From: an uncultured Christensenella sp.
GTDB taxonomy: Bacteria; Bacillota; Clostridia; Christensenellales; Pumilibacteraceae
DNA: 64,000 nt
Assembly: GCA_910577995.1 (NCBI GenBank)
Contig: CAJTND010000002.1
Coordinates: forward strand, 2,514-66,513
Direction: 5' to 3'
This document shows, one piece after another, positions 24,208 through 32,214 of this stretch. Position 1 is the stretch's first letter. Each line of letters opens with the position of its first letter. Below the pieces are notes generated by a model. The model ran no database searches and was not told the origin of the DNA. It was given only the letters and a program-made list of their open reading frames with translations. The translations under genes and the position numbers were made by a program.

Positions 24208-25587
24208 ATGGACAAACTCGATCAACGCATTTGTATTATAGGCGGAGGACCTGCGGGCACGAGCGCCGCGATGTATCTCGAAAAAAAGGGATATGATAAT
24301 TACGTGATATACGAAAAAACCGACCGCGTGGGCGGTAAGGCGTTCTCGCCGCTGATGAAGGTCAAGACCAAAAACGGCGAGTGGGAGGAGCGCACTATCG
24401 AGATGGGCGCGGTCATGGGCTGCGATACGTACTTCGCCGTGCGGGAGTGCGAGGAGTTCGGCGGAACGACGCACCTCGACGGTCCGCCTATGGGGCGGCG
24501 GTTCATGATGACCGACGGCACGCCGCAGAAGTCGTCCAAGATAGCGCTGCTCAAAAAGTTCCTCAAAATGAAAAAGCTGAACAAGCTGCTCAACAAGAAA
24601 TACCGCGGCTACGACGTCAACGGTCACCGCGGCGTGGCGCAGGGCAGGTATGAAGGACCTTGCCCGTCGCCCAAGATGAAGCTTGCGCACATAGAGGGCG
24701 AAAACCCCAATCTCAAAGATTTGAGCATGCCGTTTTCCGAGTTCCTCAAAAAGAACAAGTGCGAGGACGCGACGCTCGTTTGGAAAGGTCCGTTCACGTC
24801 GTTCGGTTACGGCTACTTCGACGAGATACCCGCGGCGTACGTGCTCAAATACCTCGACGCGTTCACCGTTCAGCAATTCCTGTCGACGGGCAAGCTGTGG
24901 ACGTGGAAGAACGGAACGCAGTCTATATGGGAGGGCGTCAACAGTCACTTAAAGCACCCCGCGCTCCTCAATTCCGAGGTCACGGACGTCAAGCGCAAGG
25001 ACGGCAAGGTTTACGTCACCGTCAACGGCAAGACCGAGGAATTCGACAAACTCATAATCTGCACGCCGCTCGAGCTTTTCCTCGAATACGGCGATCCGCG
25101 CGACGAGGAGAAGGAGCTGTTCTCCAAGATAGTACATAAGGAATACTTCACCATGGCGGTGCGCACCGCCGAGGGCAACTGCCCGGAGATATCCTATTAC
25201 TTCTTCGAGAACATGACCAACGAAACGCGCGGGCACTTGATGGTGTTCTATCATCGCTGGCCCGAAGAAGAAGTCACCGATCAGCCGCTCGTCACGTTTA
25301 CCCTGCGCAACCACGAGGGCATGGAGGACGTTCCGTTCGAGGAGGCGCGCGACACGACGATAGCCGATATGGCTAAGTGCGGCAGACCCGTGGAAAAGAC
25401 CGAGCGTATCGACGATTGGTATTACTTCCCGCACGTAAGCTCGGCGGATTATGCCGACGGGTGGTATGACAAAGTCGAGGCGATGCAGGGCAAGGACAAT
25501 ACGTTCTATGCGGGCGAGGTGATGTCGTTCGGCGATATGGAAGAAACCGTCGAATACAGCCGCGACCTTATAAGAAGATTTTTCTGA
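24208..25587 (+). CDS. FAD-dependent amine-oxidase-like oxidoreductase
   Basis: 459 residues. An N-terminal Rossmann motif ICIIGGGPAGTSAAMYLEKKG (8-28), the VGGKAFSP stretch (42-49) typical of the amine oxidase / phytoene desaturase superfamily, and a C-terminal FAD-contacting NTFYAGEVMSFGDMEETVEYS (about 431-451) are visible. No Fe-S cysteines, no membrane segment. The substrate is unknown. It sits between two hypB copies with its own promoter, and about 60 bases separate it from hypB copy 2, so a shared physiological theme is likely but unproved. Confidence 0.8.
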   Translation: MDKLDQRICIIGGGPAGTSAAMYLEKKGYDNYVIYEKTDRVGGKAFSPLMKVKTKNGEWEERTIEMGAVMGCDTYFAVRECEEFGGTTHLDGPPMGRRFMMTDGTPQKSSKIALLKKFLKMKKLNKLLNKKYRGYDVNGHRGVAQGRYEGPCPSPKMKLAHIEGENPNLKDLSMPFSEFLKKNKCEDATLVWKGPFTSFGYGYFDEIPAAYVLKYLDAFTVQQFLSTGKLWTWKNGTQSIWEGVNSHLKHPALLNSEVTDVKRKDGKVYVTVNGKTEEFDKLIICTPLELFLEYGDPRDEEKELFSKIVHKEYFTMAVRTAEGNCPEISYYFFENMTNETRGHLMVFYHRWPEEEVTDQPLVTFTLRNHEGMEDVPFEEARDTTIADMAKCGRPVEKTERIDDWYYFPHVSSADYADGWYDKVEAMQGKDNTFYAGEVMSFGDMEETVEYSRDLIRRFF

Positions 25588-25647
25588 TACCGTGAGGCGG
25601 AAAGGGCGGACGTTCGCTCTTTCCGTCGTTTTGCGGAAAAAAAGGCT

Positions 25648-26325
25648 ATGGAAAAGGTACGGACAATCAAGCTCGAGCGCAGTGTGCTCGCGGATAACGA
25701 CGCGGACGCCGACGCGCTTCGCAGAGAGTTAAAGCAAAAACGCGTGTTTTTGGTCAACGTAATGTCGTCGCCCGGCAGCGGTAAAACGACTTTGCTGATA
25801 TCGCTCGTCAACAGGTTGGCAAAGCGGTTTCGGGTCGGCGTTATGGAAGCGGATATCGATTCCGACGTCGACGCCGTGAAGGTGGCGGAAAAGGCGGACT
25901 GTAAAGCCGTCCAGCTCCACACGGGCGGAATGTGCCACCTTGACGCGGCGATGACGCGGCAGGGACTGAAAGAGCTCGGCACGGACGGGCTCGACGTCGT
26001 GTTTTTGGAGAACGTCGGCAATCTCGTTTGTCCTGCGGAGTTCGATACGGGCGCGTGCCTCGACATGACGATACTTTCGGTGTCCGAGGGCGACGACAAG
26101 CCGCTCAAATATCCGCTGATATATCAAAAGTGCGCACTTGTGCTTATAAGCAAGCTTGACGCATTGCCGTATTTTCCGTTCGATATCGAGAAGTGCAAAC
26201 AAAACATACGTCGCCGCAACCCACATTCGACGATACTGCCCGTTTCCGCAAAGACGGGCGACGGCATGGACGATGCGGCGGAGTGGTTCGCAAAAGCGAT
26301 AAATAATTTCAGGGAGAGCAAATAA
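25648..26325 (+). CDS. hypB: HypB-like nickel-insertion GTPase, copy 2
   Basis: 225 residues. The layout matches copy 1 closely: SSPGSGKTT at 40-48, Cys96-His97 in GGMCHLDAAM, Cys128 in ENVGNLVCPAEFD, and DIDSDVDAV switch-like residues. The two proteins are clearly paralogous but far from identical, so this is not a recent duplication. The N-terminal nickel-binding cluster is absent here too. The stop overlaps the start of the 963-residue oxidoreductase by one base (TAATG), which ties this copy to the oxidoreductase-hypA operon. Confidence 0.88.
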   Translation: MEKVRTIKLERSVLADNDADADALRRELKQKRVFLVNVMSSPGSGKTTLLISLVNRLAKRFRVGVMEADIDSDVDAVKVAEKADCKAVQLHTGGMCHLDAAMTRQGLKELGTDGLDVVFLENVGNLVCPAEFDTGACLDMTILSVSEGDDKPLKYPLIYQKCALVLISKLDALPYFPFDIEKCKQNIRRRNPHSTILPVSAKTGDGMDDAAEWFAKAINNFRESK

Positions 26326-29216
26326 TGCCCGAACAAAACGATAAGATAATAAGCGTCCATCAGGGCGAAAAGAACGCCGACAAGCGTTACATCAAGCTCG
26401 GTAGAAAGATAACCGACGTCGTAGCTCACAAGATAAAGGGCTTCGGCACGGACGCGCCCGAGTATTGGGGGCTTAAAGAAGTCGTAACGCCCGAGATGTG
26501 CGACATCGCCAACAAGATGAAGCTGAGGAAGTTCTACACCTTTGACAAGCTGTTGAAGATGAACAAGAACTACGACGCTATCGAGCTGCAAAAACTGCTC
26601 GAAGAAATGTCGTATATAGGCATCCTCGAGTACGATTACGGCGACAACTACGACCACGACGGCGAGCTCAAAGACAAGCCGCGCATCAAGCGTTACCGCG
26701 TGCCGTTTTTCGTTCCCGGCTCGGCGGAGCTGTTCAATTCCAGCGTCGACCGCGTGGAGAAGAATCCCGCCGTCACGTCGTTCTTCGAGCGCATGACATT
26801 TATCCCGCTCGCGGGCGTAACGCAGATGGTCCGACCGGGCGGCGACGGTATCGGCATGCACGTCATACCCGTCGAAAAGGCTATCGAGGCGGAAAATAAG
26901 TCGATAGACCTCGAGCATATCTCGTACTGGCTGAAAAAGTACGACGGGCATATCTCGGCGGGGCTTTGCTCGTGCCGTCTGTCGCGCGGCGTGCTCGGCG
27001 ACGGCTGCGCCGACGATCACGACGATTGGTGTATCCAGGTCGGCGATATGGCGGACTTCGCAGTCGAAACGAACAGGGCGCACTACATAACCAAAGAACG
27101 CGCGCTCGAGATACTCGAGCTTGCCGAAAAGAACGGCTACGTTCATCAGATAACCAACATCGACGGCGAGAACAAGATATTCGATATTTGCAACTGCAAC
27201 GTCGCCGTATGCAACGCGCTCCGCACGTCGCTGCTGTTTAATACCCCGTACCTTTCGCGCAGTGCGTACACGGCGAAGGTGACTAAGGAGAAATGCGTCG
27301 CATGCGGCAAGTGCGTCGAGTCCTGCCCCGCGGGCGCTGTCAAGCTCGGGCAAAAGCTCTGTCACAAGGACGGCAAGGCGGTTGAGTACAAGCACGCGCC
27401 TCTGCCCGACAACAATATTTGGGGACGCTATGCCTGGGACGAGGACTACCGCGACACAGCGCGTATGTCCAATACCTACGAGAGCGGAAGCGCGCCGTGT
27501 AAAGCGGCTTGCCCCGCGCACGTGCCCGTGCAGGCGTACCTCAAGCTCGCCAACGAGGGCAAGTACCGCGAAGCGCTCGCTATGATCAAGACGGAAAACC
27601 CGTTCCCCGCGGTGTGCGGCAGGGTGTGCAATAAGCGCTGCGAGGTGGCGTGCACGCGCGGCGACGTGGATAAGCCCGTTTCGATAGACGAGGTCAAAAA
27701 GTTCGTTGCCGACGCAGATCTCAGCTCGGACGACCGCTATATCCCCGAAAAGGTCATTCCGTCGGTGCACGGCGAGTTCGACGAAAAGATAGCTATAATC
27801 GGCGCAGGCCCTGCGGGACTTAGCGCGGCGTACTACCTCGCGCAACGCGGTTACCGTCCGACGGTGTTTGAAAAGAACAAGCTCCCCGGCGGTATGATGA
27901 CCTACGGCATTCCGAGCTACAAGCTGGAAAAGGACGTGATAGCCGCCGAGATCGACGTTATCAAGGCGATGGGCGCTGAGATAAAATGCGGCGTGGAGGT
28001 CGGAAAAGACGTCACGATAGCGGAGCTCAAGGAGCAGGGCTACAAAGCGTTTTATATCGCGATAGGCTGTCAGGGCGGCAAGCGTCCGGGCGTGGAAAAC
28101 GATACCGCGGTCGGTACGGAGATAGCCGTCGAGTATCTGCGCGACAGCTTCGAGAGCCGCAAGAAGTTCGAGGGCGACGTGGTCGTCGTCGGCGGCGGCA
28201 ACGTCGCGATAGACTGCGTGCGCAACGCGCACCGTCTCGGCGCTAAGTCGGTAAAGATGTTCTGCCTGGAAACGCGCGAAGAGATGCCTGCATCCGAGGA
28301 GGAGATAGAAGAAGCGCTCGCGGAGGGCGTGGAGCTCAACACCGCTTGGGGACCGCAAAAGCTGACCGTCGGCAAAAAAGGCGAAGTCACGGGCATAACG
28401 TTCAAAAAATGCCTGCGCACGATCGACCCCGAAACAAAGAAGTTCTCGCCCGTTTACGACGATAACGAGACCGTGGAGATCAAAGCCGACAAGGTCGTGT
28501 TCGCTATCGGTCAGTCCGTCGAGTGGGGCAAACTTCTCGATGGCACGGGCGTTACGCTCGGACGCGGCAATTATCCCGTCGCGGACGGCTTGACGTATCA
28601 GACCGCCGACCCCGATATTTTCGTCGGCGGCGACGTGTTTACCGGACCTAAGTTCGTCATCGACGCGATAGCCGCGGGACACGAGGCGGCGGAGAGCCTT
28701 CATCGCCGCGTCCGTCCGCGCGCGTCCATGACGATAGCGCGCGACAGGCGCAAGTATACCGAGCTCGACAAATCGGATATAACCCTGCCCGAATACGACA
28801 GAGCGGAGCGTCAAACGGTCTGTGCTAACGATCGCGCCGACTGTAAGGACATGTTTAAGGACACGCACGGCACGATGACCGAAGAACAGGTCAAGACGGA
28901 AACCAACCGCTGTCTGTCGTGCGGCGCGTCTTACGTCGATCCGAATAAATGTATCGGGTGCGGACTTTGCACGACGCGCTGTCAGTTCGACGCTATACAT
29001 CTGTTGCGCGACCACCCGAAGTGCTCGGAGATGCGCGTTGCGGAAAAGAAGGTCGGCGGACTGCTGTCGTATGCGCTGAAACGCGCGTTCAAGATAATCG
29101 GTCATTCCGGCTCTAAGGAAGCGCGCGAGCTTGCAAAAAAACGCCGCGCTTATAAAAAAGAGCAAAAGCTCGCCAAAAAGAACAAGGACGGGGATAAGGA
29201 CGGCGGCAATGCATGA
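26325..29216 (+). CDS. Multidomain Fe-S / FAD oxidoreductase, GltD-like core
   Basis: 963 residues. The N-terminal part (1-320) has a winged-helix-like stretch and unusual Cys clusters (GLCSCRLSRGVLGDGC; CNCNVAVCNA). Then a 2[4Fe-4S]-type start KCVACGKCVESCPAG (about 323-337), a Fer4_20-like domain (about 390-470, CPAHVPVQAYL, CGRVCNKRCEVACTRG), a GltD/DPYD-like FAD and NAD(P)H core (IIGAGPAGLSAAYYL near 490; VVVVGGGNVAIDC near 619; VFVGGDVFTGP near 766), and a C-terminal ferredoxin motif (CIGCGLCTTRCQFDA). It probably shuttles electrons between NAD(P)H and ferredoxin or a partner. Its start overlaps hypB and its stop overlaps hypA by 8 bases. Confidence 0.8.
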   Translation: MPEQNDKIISVHQGEKNADKRYIKLGRKITDVVAHKIKGFGTDAPEYWGLKEVVTPEMCDIANKMKLRKFYTFDKLLKMNKNYDAIELQKLLEEMSYIGILEYDYGDNYDHDGELKDKPRIKRYRVPFFVPGSAELFNSSVDRVEKNPAVTSFFERMTFIPLAGVTQMVRPGGDGIGMHVIPVEKAIEAENKSIDLEHISYWLKKYDGHISAGLCSCRLSRGVLGDGCADDHDDWCIQVGDMADFAVETNRAHYITKERALEILELAEKNGYVHQITNIDGENKIFDICNCNVAVCNALRTSLLFNTPYLSRSAYTAKVTKEKCVACGKCVESCPAGAVKLGQKLCHKDGKAVEYKHAPLPDNNIWGRYAWDEDYRDTARMSNTYESGSAPCKAACPAHVPVQAYLKLANEGKYREALAMIKTENPFPAVCGRVCNKRCEVACTRGDVDKPVSIDEVKKFVADADLSSDDRYIPEKVIPSVHGEFDEKIAIIGAGPAGLSAAYYLAQRGYRPTVFEKNKLPGGMMTYGIPSYKLEKDVIAAEIDVIKAMGAEIKCGVEVGKDVTIAELKEQGYKAFYIAIGCQGGKRPGVENDTAVGTEIAVEYLRDSFESRKKFEGDVVVVGGGNVAIDCVRNAHRLGAKSVKMFCLETREEMPASEEEIEEALAEGVELNTAWGPQKLTVGKKGEVTGITFKKCLRTIDPETKKFSPVYDDNETVEIKADKVVFAIGQSVEWGKLLDGTGVTLGRGNYPVADGLTYQTADPDIFVGGDVFTGPKFVIDAIAAGHEAAESLHRRVRPRASMTIARDRRKYTELDKSDITLPEYDRAERQTVCANDRADCKDMFKDTHGTMTEEQVKTETNRCLSCGASYVDPNKCIGCGLCTTRCQFDAIHLLRDHPKCSEMRVAEKKVGGLLSYALKRAFKIIGHSGSKEARELAKKRRAYKKEQKLAKKNKDGDKDGGNA

Positions 29217-29553
29217 GCTCGGCATCGTCATGCACGTTGTCGATCAGGTGGAGAAGGTCGCCGTTGAGAACAACGTCGAAAGAGTGCTCAAACTGACGCT
29301 CGAGGTCGGTGAGGTGTCGTCGATAGTGCCCGAGCTTTTTACCGAGTGCTTTGAATGGGCGAAGAAAAAGACCGAGCACCTTAAAGATACCGAGCTCGAG
29401 CTGATACTGCTCGAAGCGGTGTCGTACTGTCGGGATTGCAAAAAGACTTACAAGACCACCGAGCACGCGAAGGAATGTCCGCACTGCGGCGGTAACGATA
29501 CGTACCTCGTAACGGGCAACGAAATGAACATAAAGGATATGGAAGTCGTTTGA
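29209..29553 (+). CDS. hypA: HypA nickel metallochaperone
   Basis: 114 residues from the ATG at 29209 inside the end of the upstream gene; an extension to 29131 is rejected because HypA must begin MHE. The N-terminal MHELGIV supplies the Ni ligands (amino group and His2), and the zinc site is Cys74, Cys77, Cys90 and Cys93 (YCRDCKK, ECPHCG). It works with HypB in nickel delivery to [NiFe] hydrogenase or, in some bacteria, urease. Neither target lies in the window. Confidence 0.93.
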   Translation: MHELGIVMHVVDQVEKVAVENNVERVLKLTLEVGEVSSIVPELFTECFEWAKKKTEHLKDTELELILLEAVSYCRDCKKTYKTTEHAKECPHCGGNDTYLVTGNEMNIKDMEVV

Positions 29554-29571
29554 TGCGGCGCATATCGCATG

Positions 29572-29599
29572 AAGCCTCGCCGCGCGGCGGGGCTTTTTC
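29572..29599 (+). terminator. Terminator of the hyp operon
   Basis: AAGCCTCGCCG pairs with CGGCGGGGCTT (29572-29595, one G-T pair, very short loop), followed by TTTTTC. Confidence 0.85.
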
Positions 29600-29645
29600 G
29601 TATAGACGGCGATTCGGTGCGGCGCGACGAAAGAGCGTCAAACAG

Positions 29646-29674
29646 TTGTCTTTATCGGCGCGATGGTGTATAAT
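29646..29674 (+). promoter_or_regulatory. Promoter of the flavodoxin-like gene
   Basis: TTGTCT (29646-29651), 17-base spacer, TATAAT (29669-29674), then GAGGCGG just before the ATG at 29705. Confidence 0.75.
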
Positions 29675-29704
29675 AGTCGAAATGATTTCAGTCGAGAGGC
29701 GGCA

Positions 29705-30490
29705 ATGAAAACGAAACTTTTGGTCGTATTTTGCTCTAAACACGGTTACGTAAAGCGTTACGTAGACATCATAGGCAATGAGCTGGGCTGCGACGCAGTT
29801 CCCGTCGAAAAGCTCGCAGACTCTATGCTCGCCGCTTACGACAGGATACTGTATATCGGCTCGCTGCGCGGCGACGAGATAAACGGCATGAAAAAGTTCA
29901 ACGGCTATCTCGACGCGATATACGGCAAGACCGTAGTATGCGGCGTGGGGCTCACGCCGTTCCGTCACTATATGCCGCGCAGGATAAAAGAGGCGTCGAT
30001 AAGCGTCACCTACGAAAAGTTTATCCCCGTGTTCTATGCTCAGGGCGGATTCGACGTCGACGAGCTGTCGCGCACCGAAAAGTTTTCCGTGGCGTGGCGC
30101 GCCCGTCAGATAAAGTCGGCGAGCCTGATAAACGACGACGATACCTTCTTTATGAACGCGATGTCCGCGCCCGTCGACGAGGTAAAAAAGGCGAATATCA
30201 AGCCGCTGCTCGAATACCTCGAGGGCAAGGAAGTCGACGCCAAGCTGTATTCTCCGCCCGAGATAACCGATCCCGATGAGATAAAGCAGTTCTTTGCCGA
30301 GCAGGAAGAAGCCGCCAAAGCTCCCGACGACAAGAAGCGCGCGCTAAAAAAGAAGCTTAAAGGCAAGCTCGGATCGTCCGATACGCAGTCCGATGACGGA
30401 AAACGACCCGAAGATCCGACGCAAACGGAAGTATCCGCAGCCGAAGAAAAAATGCCGGAAGAAACCCCGTCCGACGGTAATAATGTATAA
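29705..30490 (+). CDS. Flavodoxin-fold protein with disordered C-terminal tail
   Basis: 261 residues from the ATG at 29705 (GAGGCGG ahead). The opening KTKLLVVFCSKHGYVKRYVDII resembles the phosphate loop of HemG-type flavodoxin domains (VxYxSxxGxTxxxA), with Lys-His-Gly-Tyr in the loop. YDRILYIGSLRGDEINGM matches the second flavin-contacting region. Residues about 190-261 are charged, with Lys/Ala helices then a Pro/Glu/Asp/Ser tail. The flavin loop is not a perfect match, so FMN binding is likely but not certain. The leucine-rich-repeat gene overlaps its end by 8 bases. Confidence 0.65.
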   Translation: MKTKLLVVFCSKHGYVKRYVDIIGNELGCDAVPVEKLADSMLAAYDRILYIGSLRGDEINGMKKFNGYLDAIYGKTVVCGVGLTPFRHYMPRRIKEASISVTYEKFIPVFYAQGGFDVDELSRTEKFSVAWRARQIKSASLINDDDTFFMNAMSAPVDEVKKANIKPLLEYLEGKEVDAKLYSPPEITDPDEIKQFFAEQEEAAKAPDDKKRALKKKLKGKLGSSDTQSDDGKRPEDPTQTEVSAAEEKMPEETPSDGNNV

Positions 30491-31466
30491 AATAAAGTAC
30501 AAGAAGATACGTAACGGCGGAGTCGTATCTTACGGCGTAAAGCAGGTAAAGATCAAGCGGCCGTGCACGGTGATCATCCCGACAACGTTCAAGGATAAGT
30601 TCGTCACCGATATCTGCGAAAACGCTTTTCGCGGCATTGGCTGTATAGGAAGCGTCATTGCGCCCGACGCGCGCGTTGACGACTGCGACGGGCGGTCTAC
30701 GGTGATACTTCCGAGCGGACTCATGACGATAGGCAGGCATGCATTCGCCGGCAGCTCGATAAATAAGCTCGTGCTCCCGCGCGGCGTCAAGTATATCGAA
30801 TGGAACGCGTTCGAGGACTGCTCGGAGCTTACGAGCGTAACGCTTAACGACGGGCTGCAAGAGATAGATATGTACGCATTCAAGAATACGCCGTTGGATA
30901 AGATAGACCTTCCTGCGAGTTTATACGCGATCGACGGCACGGCGGTCGAAGGTTGTTCCGCGTTATCCGAGATCTCCGTCGCGGACGACAGCGAGCATTA
31001 CCGAGCGGAAAGCGGCTGCCTTATAGATAAGAGCGACGGCGCGATCGTTCTCGCCGCAAACCGGTTTACCGTTCCGACCGACAGCACGGTAAACAAGATA
31101 GATTTCAGTGCATGCGTCGGCAGGGCGATAGTCGCAGTCGATATTCCCGAGCAGATAGAGTGCATAGGCAGCTTTGCTTTTTCGGATTGCAAGCGGCTCG
31201 AATCGGTCGTTATCCGCGGCGCGAAAACGATAGAGGATTCGGCGTTCGACGGCTGTTCCGTATTGCGCGAAGTCACGCTCCCCGCATGCCTCGAAAGGAT
31301 AGAGAGCATGGCGTTCGACGACTGTAACGCGCTTAAAGTCATTCGCTTCGGCGGCACGCGCGAAAAGTGGAAGGAACTCACACAAGACGTCAACATCCTT
31401 TGGAGAAGCAAGACGGACAGGCTTACTGTGGTTTGCTCCGACGGAGAGATGCCGTTCCCTGTTTAA
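30483..31466 (+). CDS. BspA-type leucine-rich repeat protein without signal peptide
   Basis: 327 residues from the ATG at 30483, which overlaps the flavodoxin-like gene by 8 bases. Repeats of the LRR_5 type recur through the chain: SGLMTIGRHAFAGSSINKLVLP, GVKYIEWNAFEDCSELTSVTLN, GLQEIDMYAFKNT, IEQIECIGSFAFSDCKRLESV, ERIESMAFDDCNALKVIRF. Such repeats usually occur in secreted surface proteins, but here there is no signal peptide, anchor or membrane segment. The start MYKIKYKKIRNGGV is hydrophilic. An intracellular scaffold role is inference. Confidence 0.75.
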   Translation: MYKIKYKKIRNGGVVSYGVKQVKIKRPCTVIIPTTFKDKFVTDICENAFRGIGCIGSVIAPDARVDDCDGRSTVILPSGLMTIGRHAFAGSSINKLVLPRGVKYIEWNAFEDCSELTSVTLNDGLQEIDMYAFKNTPLDKIDLPASLYAIDGTAVEGCSALSEISVADDSEHYRAESGCLIDKSDGAIVLAANRFTVPTDSTVNKIDFSACVGRAIVAVDIPEQIECIGSFAFSDCKRLESVVIRGAKTIEDSAFDGCSVLREVTLPACLERIESMAFDDCNALKVIRFGGTREKWKELTQDVNILWRSKTDRLTVVCSDGEMPFPV

Positions 31467-31480
31467 TAAATAATATCGAG

Positions 31481-31517
31481 GCGCGGCGTCGGGCATTGCC
31501 TGTGCGCCGCGTTTTTG
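31481..31517 (+). terminator. Terminator of the flavodoxin / LRR pair
   Basis: CGCGGCG (31482-31488) pairs with CGCCGCG (31505-31511), with GGGC/TGCC pairing inside the loop, then TTTTTG. Confidence 0.8.
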
Positions 31518-31554
31518 CTTGCAAAAAAATTCTAAAAAAAGTACCGCAAAATAA

Positions 31555-31583
31555 TTGACATATTTCGTACAATAATATATAAT
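31555..31583 (+). promoter_or_regulatory. Promoter of the polyamine transport operon
   Basis: TTGACA (31555-31560), 17-base spacer, TATAAT (31578-31583). Confidence 0.85.
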
Positions 31584-31590
31584 CACGTGG

Positions 31591-31617
31591 GTTTAATAAA
31601 ACTAAACAAAAAGTTTA
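31591..31617 (+). promoter_or_regulatory. Putative operator of the XRE-cupin regulator
   Basis: A perfect inverted repeat GTTTA-N7-TAAAC at 31591-31607 begins 8 bases after the -10 box, so it covers the transcription start. A third half-site GTTTA lies at 31613-31617. The position just ahead of a helix-turn-helix regulator gene suggests autoregulation and control of pot. Confidence 0.55.
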
Positions 31618-31650
31618 TGTAAATTTGACTCGTGACGGAGAAACGCGAAA

Positions 31651-32205
31651 ATGAACGACGGTAACGGAAATAACACGATTGGAGCGAAACTGCGCGACCT
31701 GCGGCTGAAAAACCGATTGACGCAGGAAGAGCTGGCGGACCGCGCGGAGCTGAGCAAGGGCTTTATCAGTCAGTTGGAAAACGACTTGACGTCGCCGTCG
31801 ATAGCGACGCTGATCGATATACTGACGCTGTTGGGCTCGAGCCTTTCCGAATTCTTTTCGGACGAGGACAGCAGCCAGTTGGTGTTCGGCAAGGACGATT
31901 TTTTCGAGAAGAAACGCGACGATACCACGGTCACTTGGATAGTGCCGACTGCGCAGAAGAACGCAATGGAGCCGATAATCGTCGAGCTGGAAAAGGACGC
32001 GGCGACGGACGTAGATATACCGCACGAGGGCGAGGAGTTCGGCTATGTGCTCTACGGCAAGGTGCAGGTGACGGTAGGCGACCGTTCCGCGCAGGCGGCG
32101 GCGGGCGAAAGCTTCTACTTCAATTCGGACAGAAAACACACCGTCAAAAACGTATTCGACGGCAAGAGCAAAATACTGTGGGTCTCGTGCCCGCCTACTT
32201 TCTAA
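31651..32205 (+). CDS. XRE family regulator with cupin sensor domain
   Basis: 184 residues. The helix-turn-helix occupies about 10-65 (LRDLRLKNRLTQEELADRAELSKGFISQLEND), and a C-terminal cupin barrel about 105-180 (HEGEEFGYVLYGKVQVTVGD; AGESFYFNSDRKHTVKN). This is the architecture of PuuR-type regulators, which often sit at the head of potABCD operons in Firmicutes and sense polyamines or related ligands. potA begins 9 bases after its stop, so regulator and transporter share one mRNA. Confidence 0.88.
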   Translation: MNDGNGNNTIGAKLRDLRLKNRLTQEELADRAELSKGFISQLENDLTSPSIATLIDILTLLGSSLSEFFSDEDSSQLVFGKDDFFEKKRDDTTVTWIVPTAQKNAMEPIIVELEKDAATDVDIPHEGEEFGYVLYGKVQVTVGDRSAQAAAGESFYFNSDRKHTVKNVFDGKSKILWVSCPPTF

Positions 32206-32214
32206 GGAGCTACC

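Noticed and set aside
23425..26325. Recent tandem duplication of hypB
   Set aside because: The copies share motif positions but differ across most residues and use different promoters, so the duplication is old or the two were acquired separately.
26124..29231. A 1035-codon open frame on the minus strand across the oxidoreductase gene
   Set aside because: It mirrors the codon periodicity of the plus-strand gene, has Arg/His/Ala-rich nonsense composition and no ribosome site, and the plus-strand protein has clear family motifs throughout.
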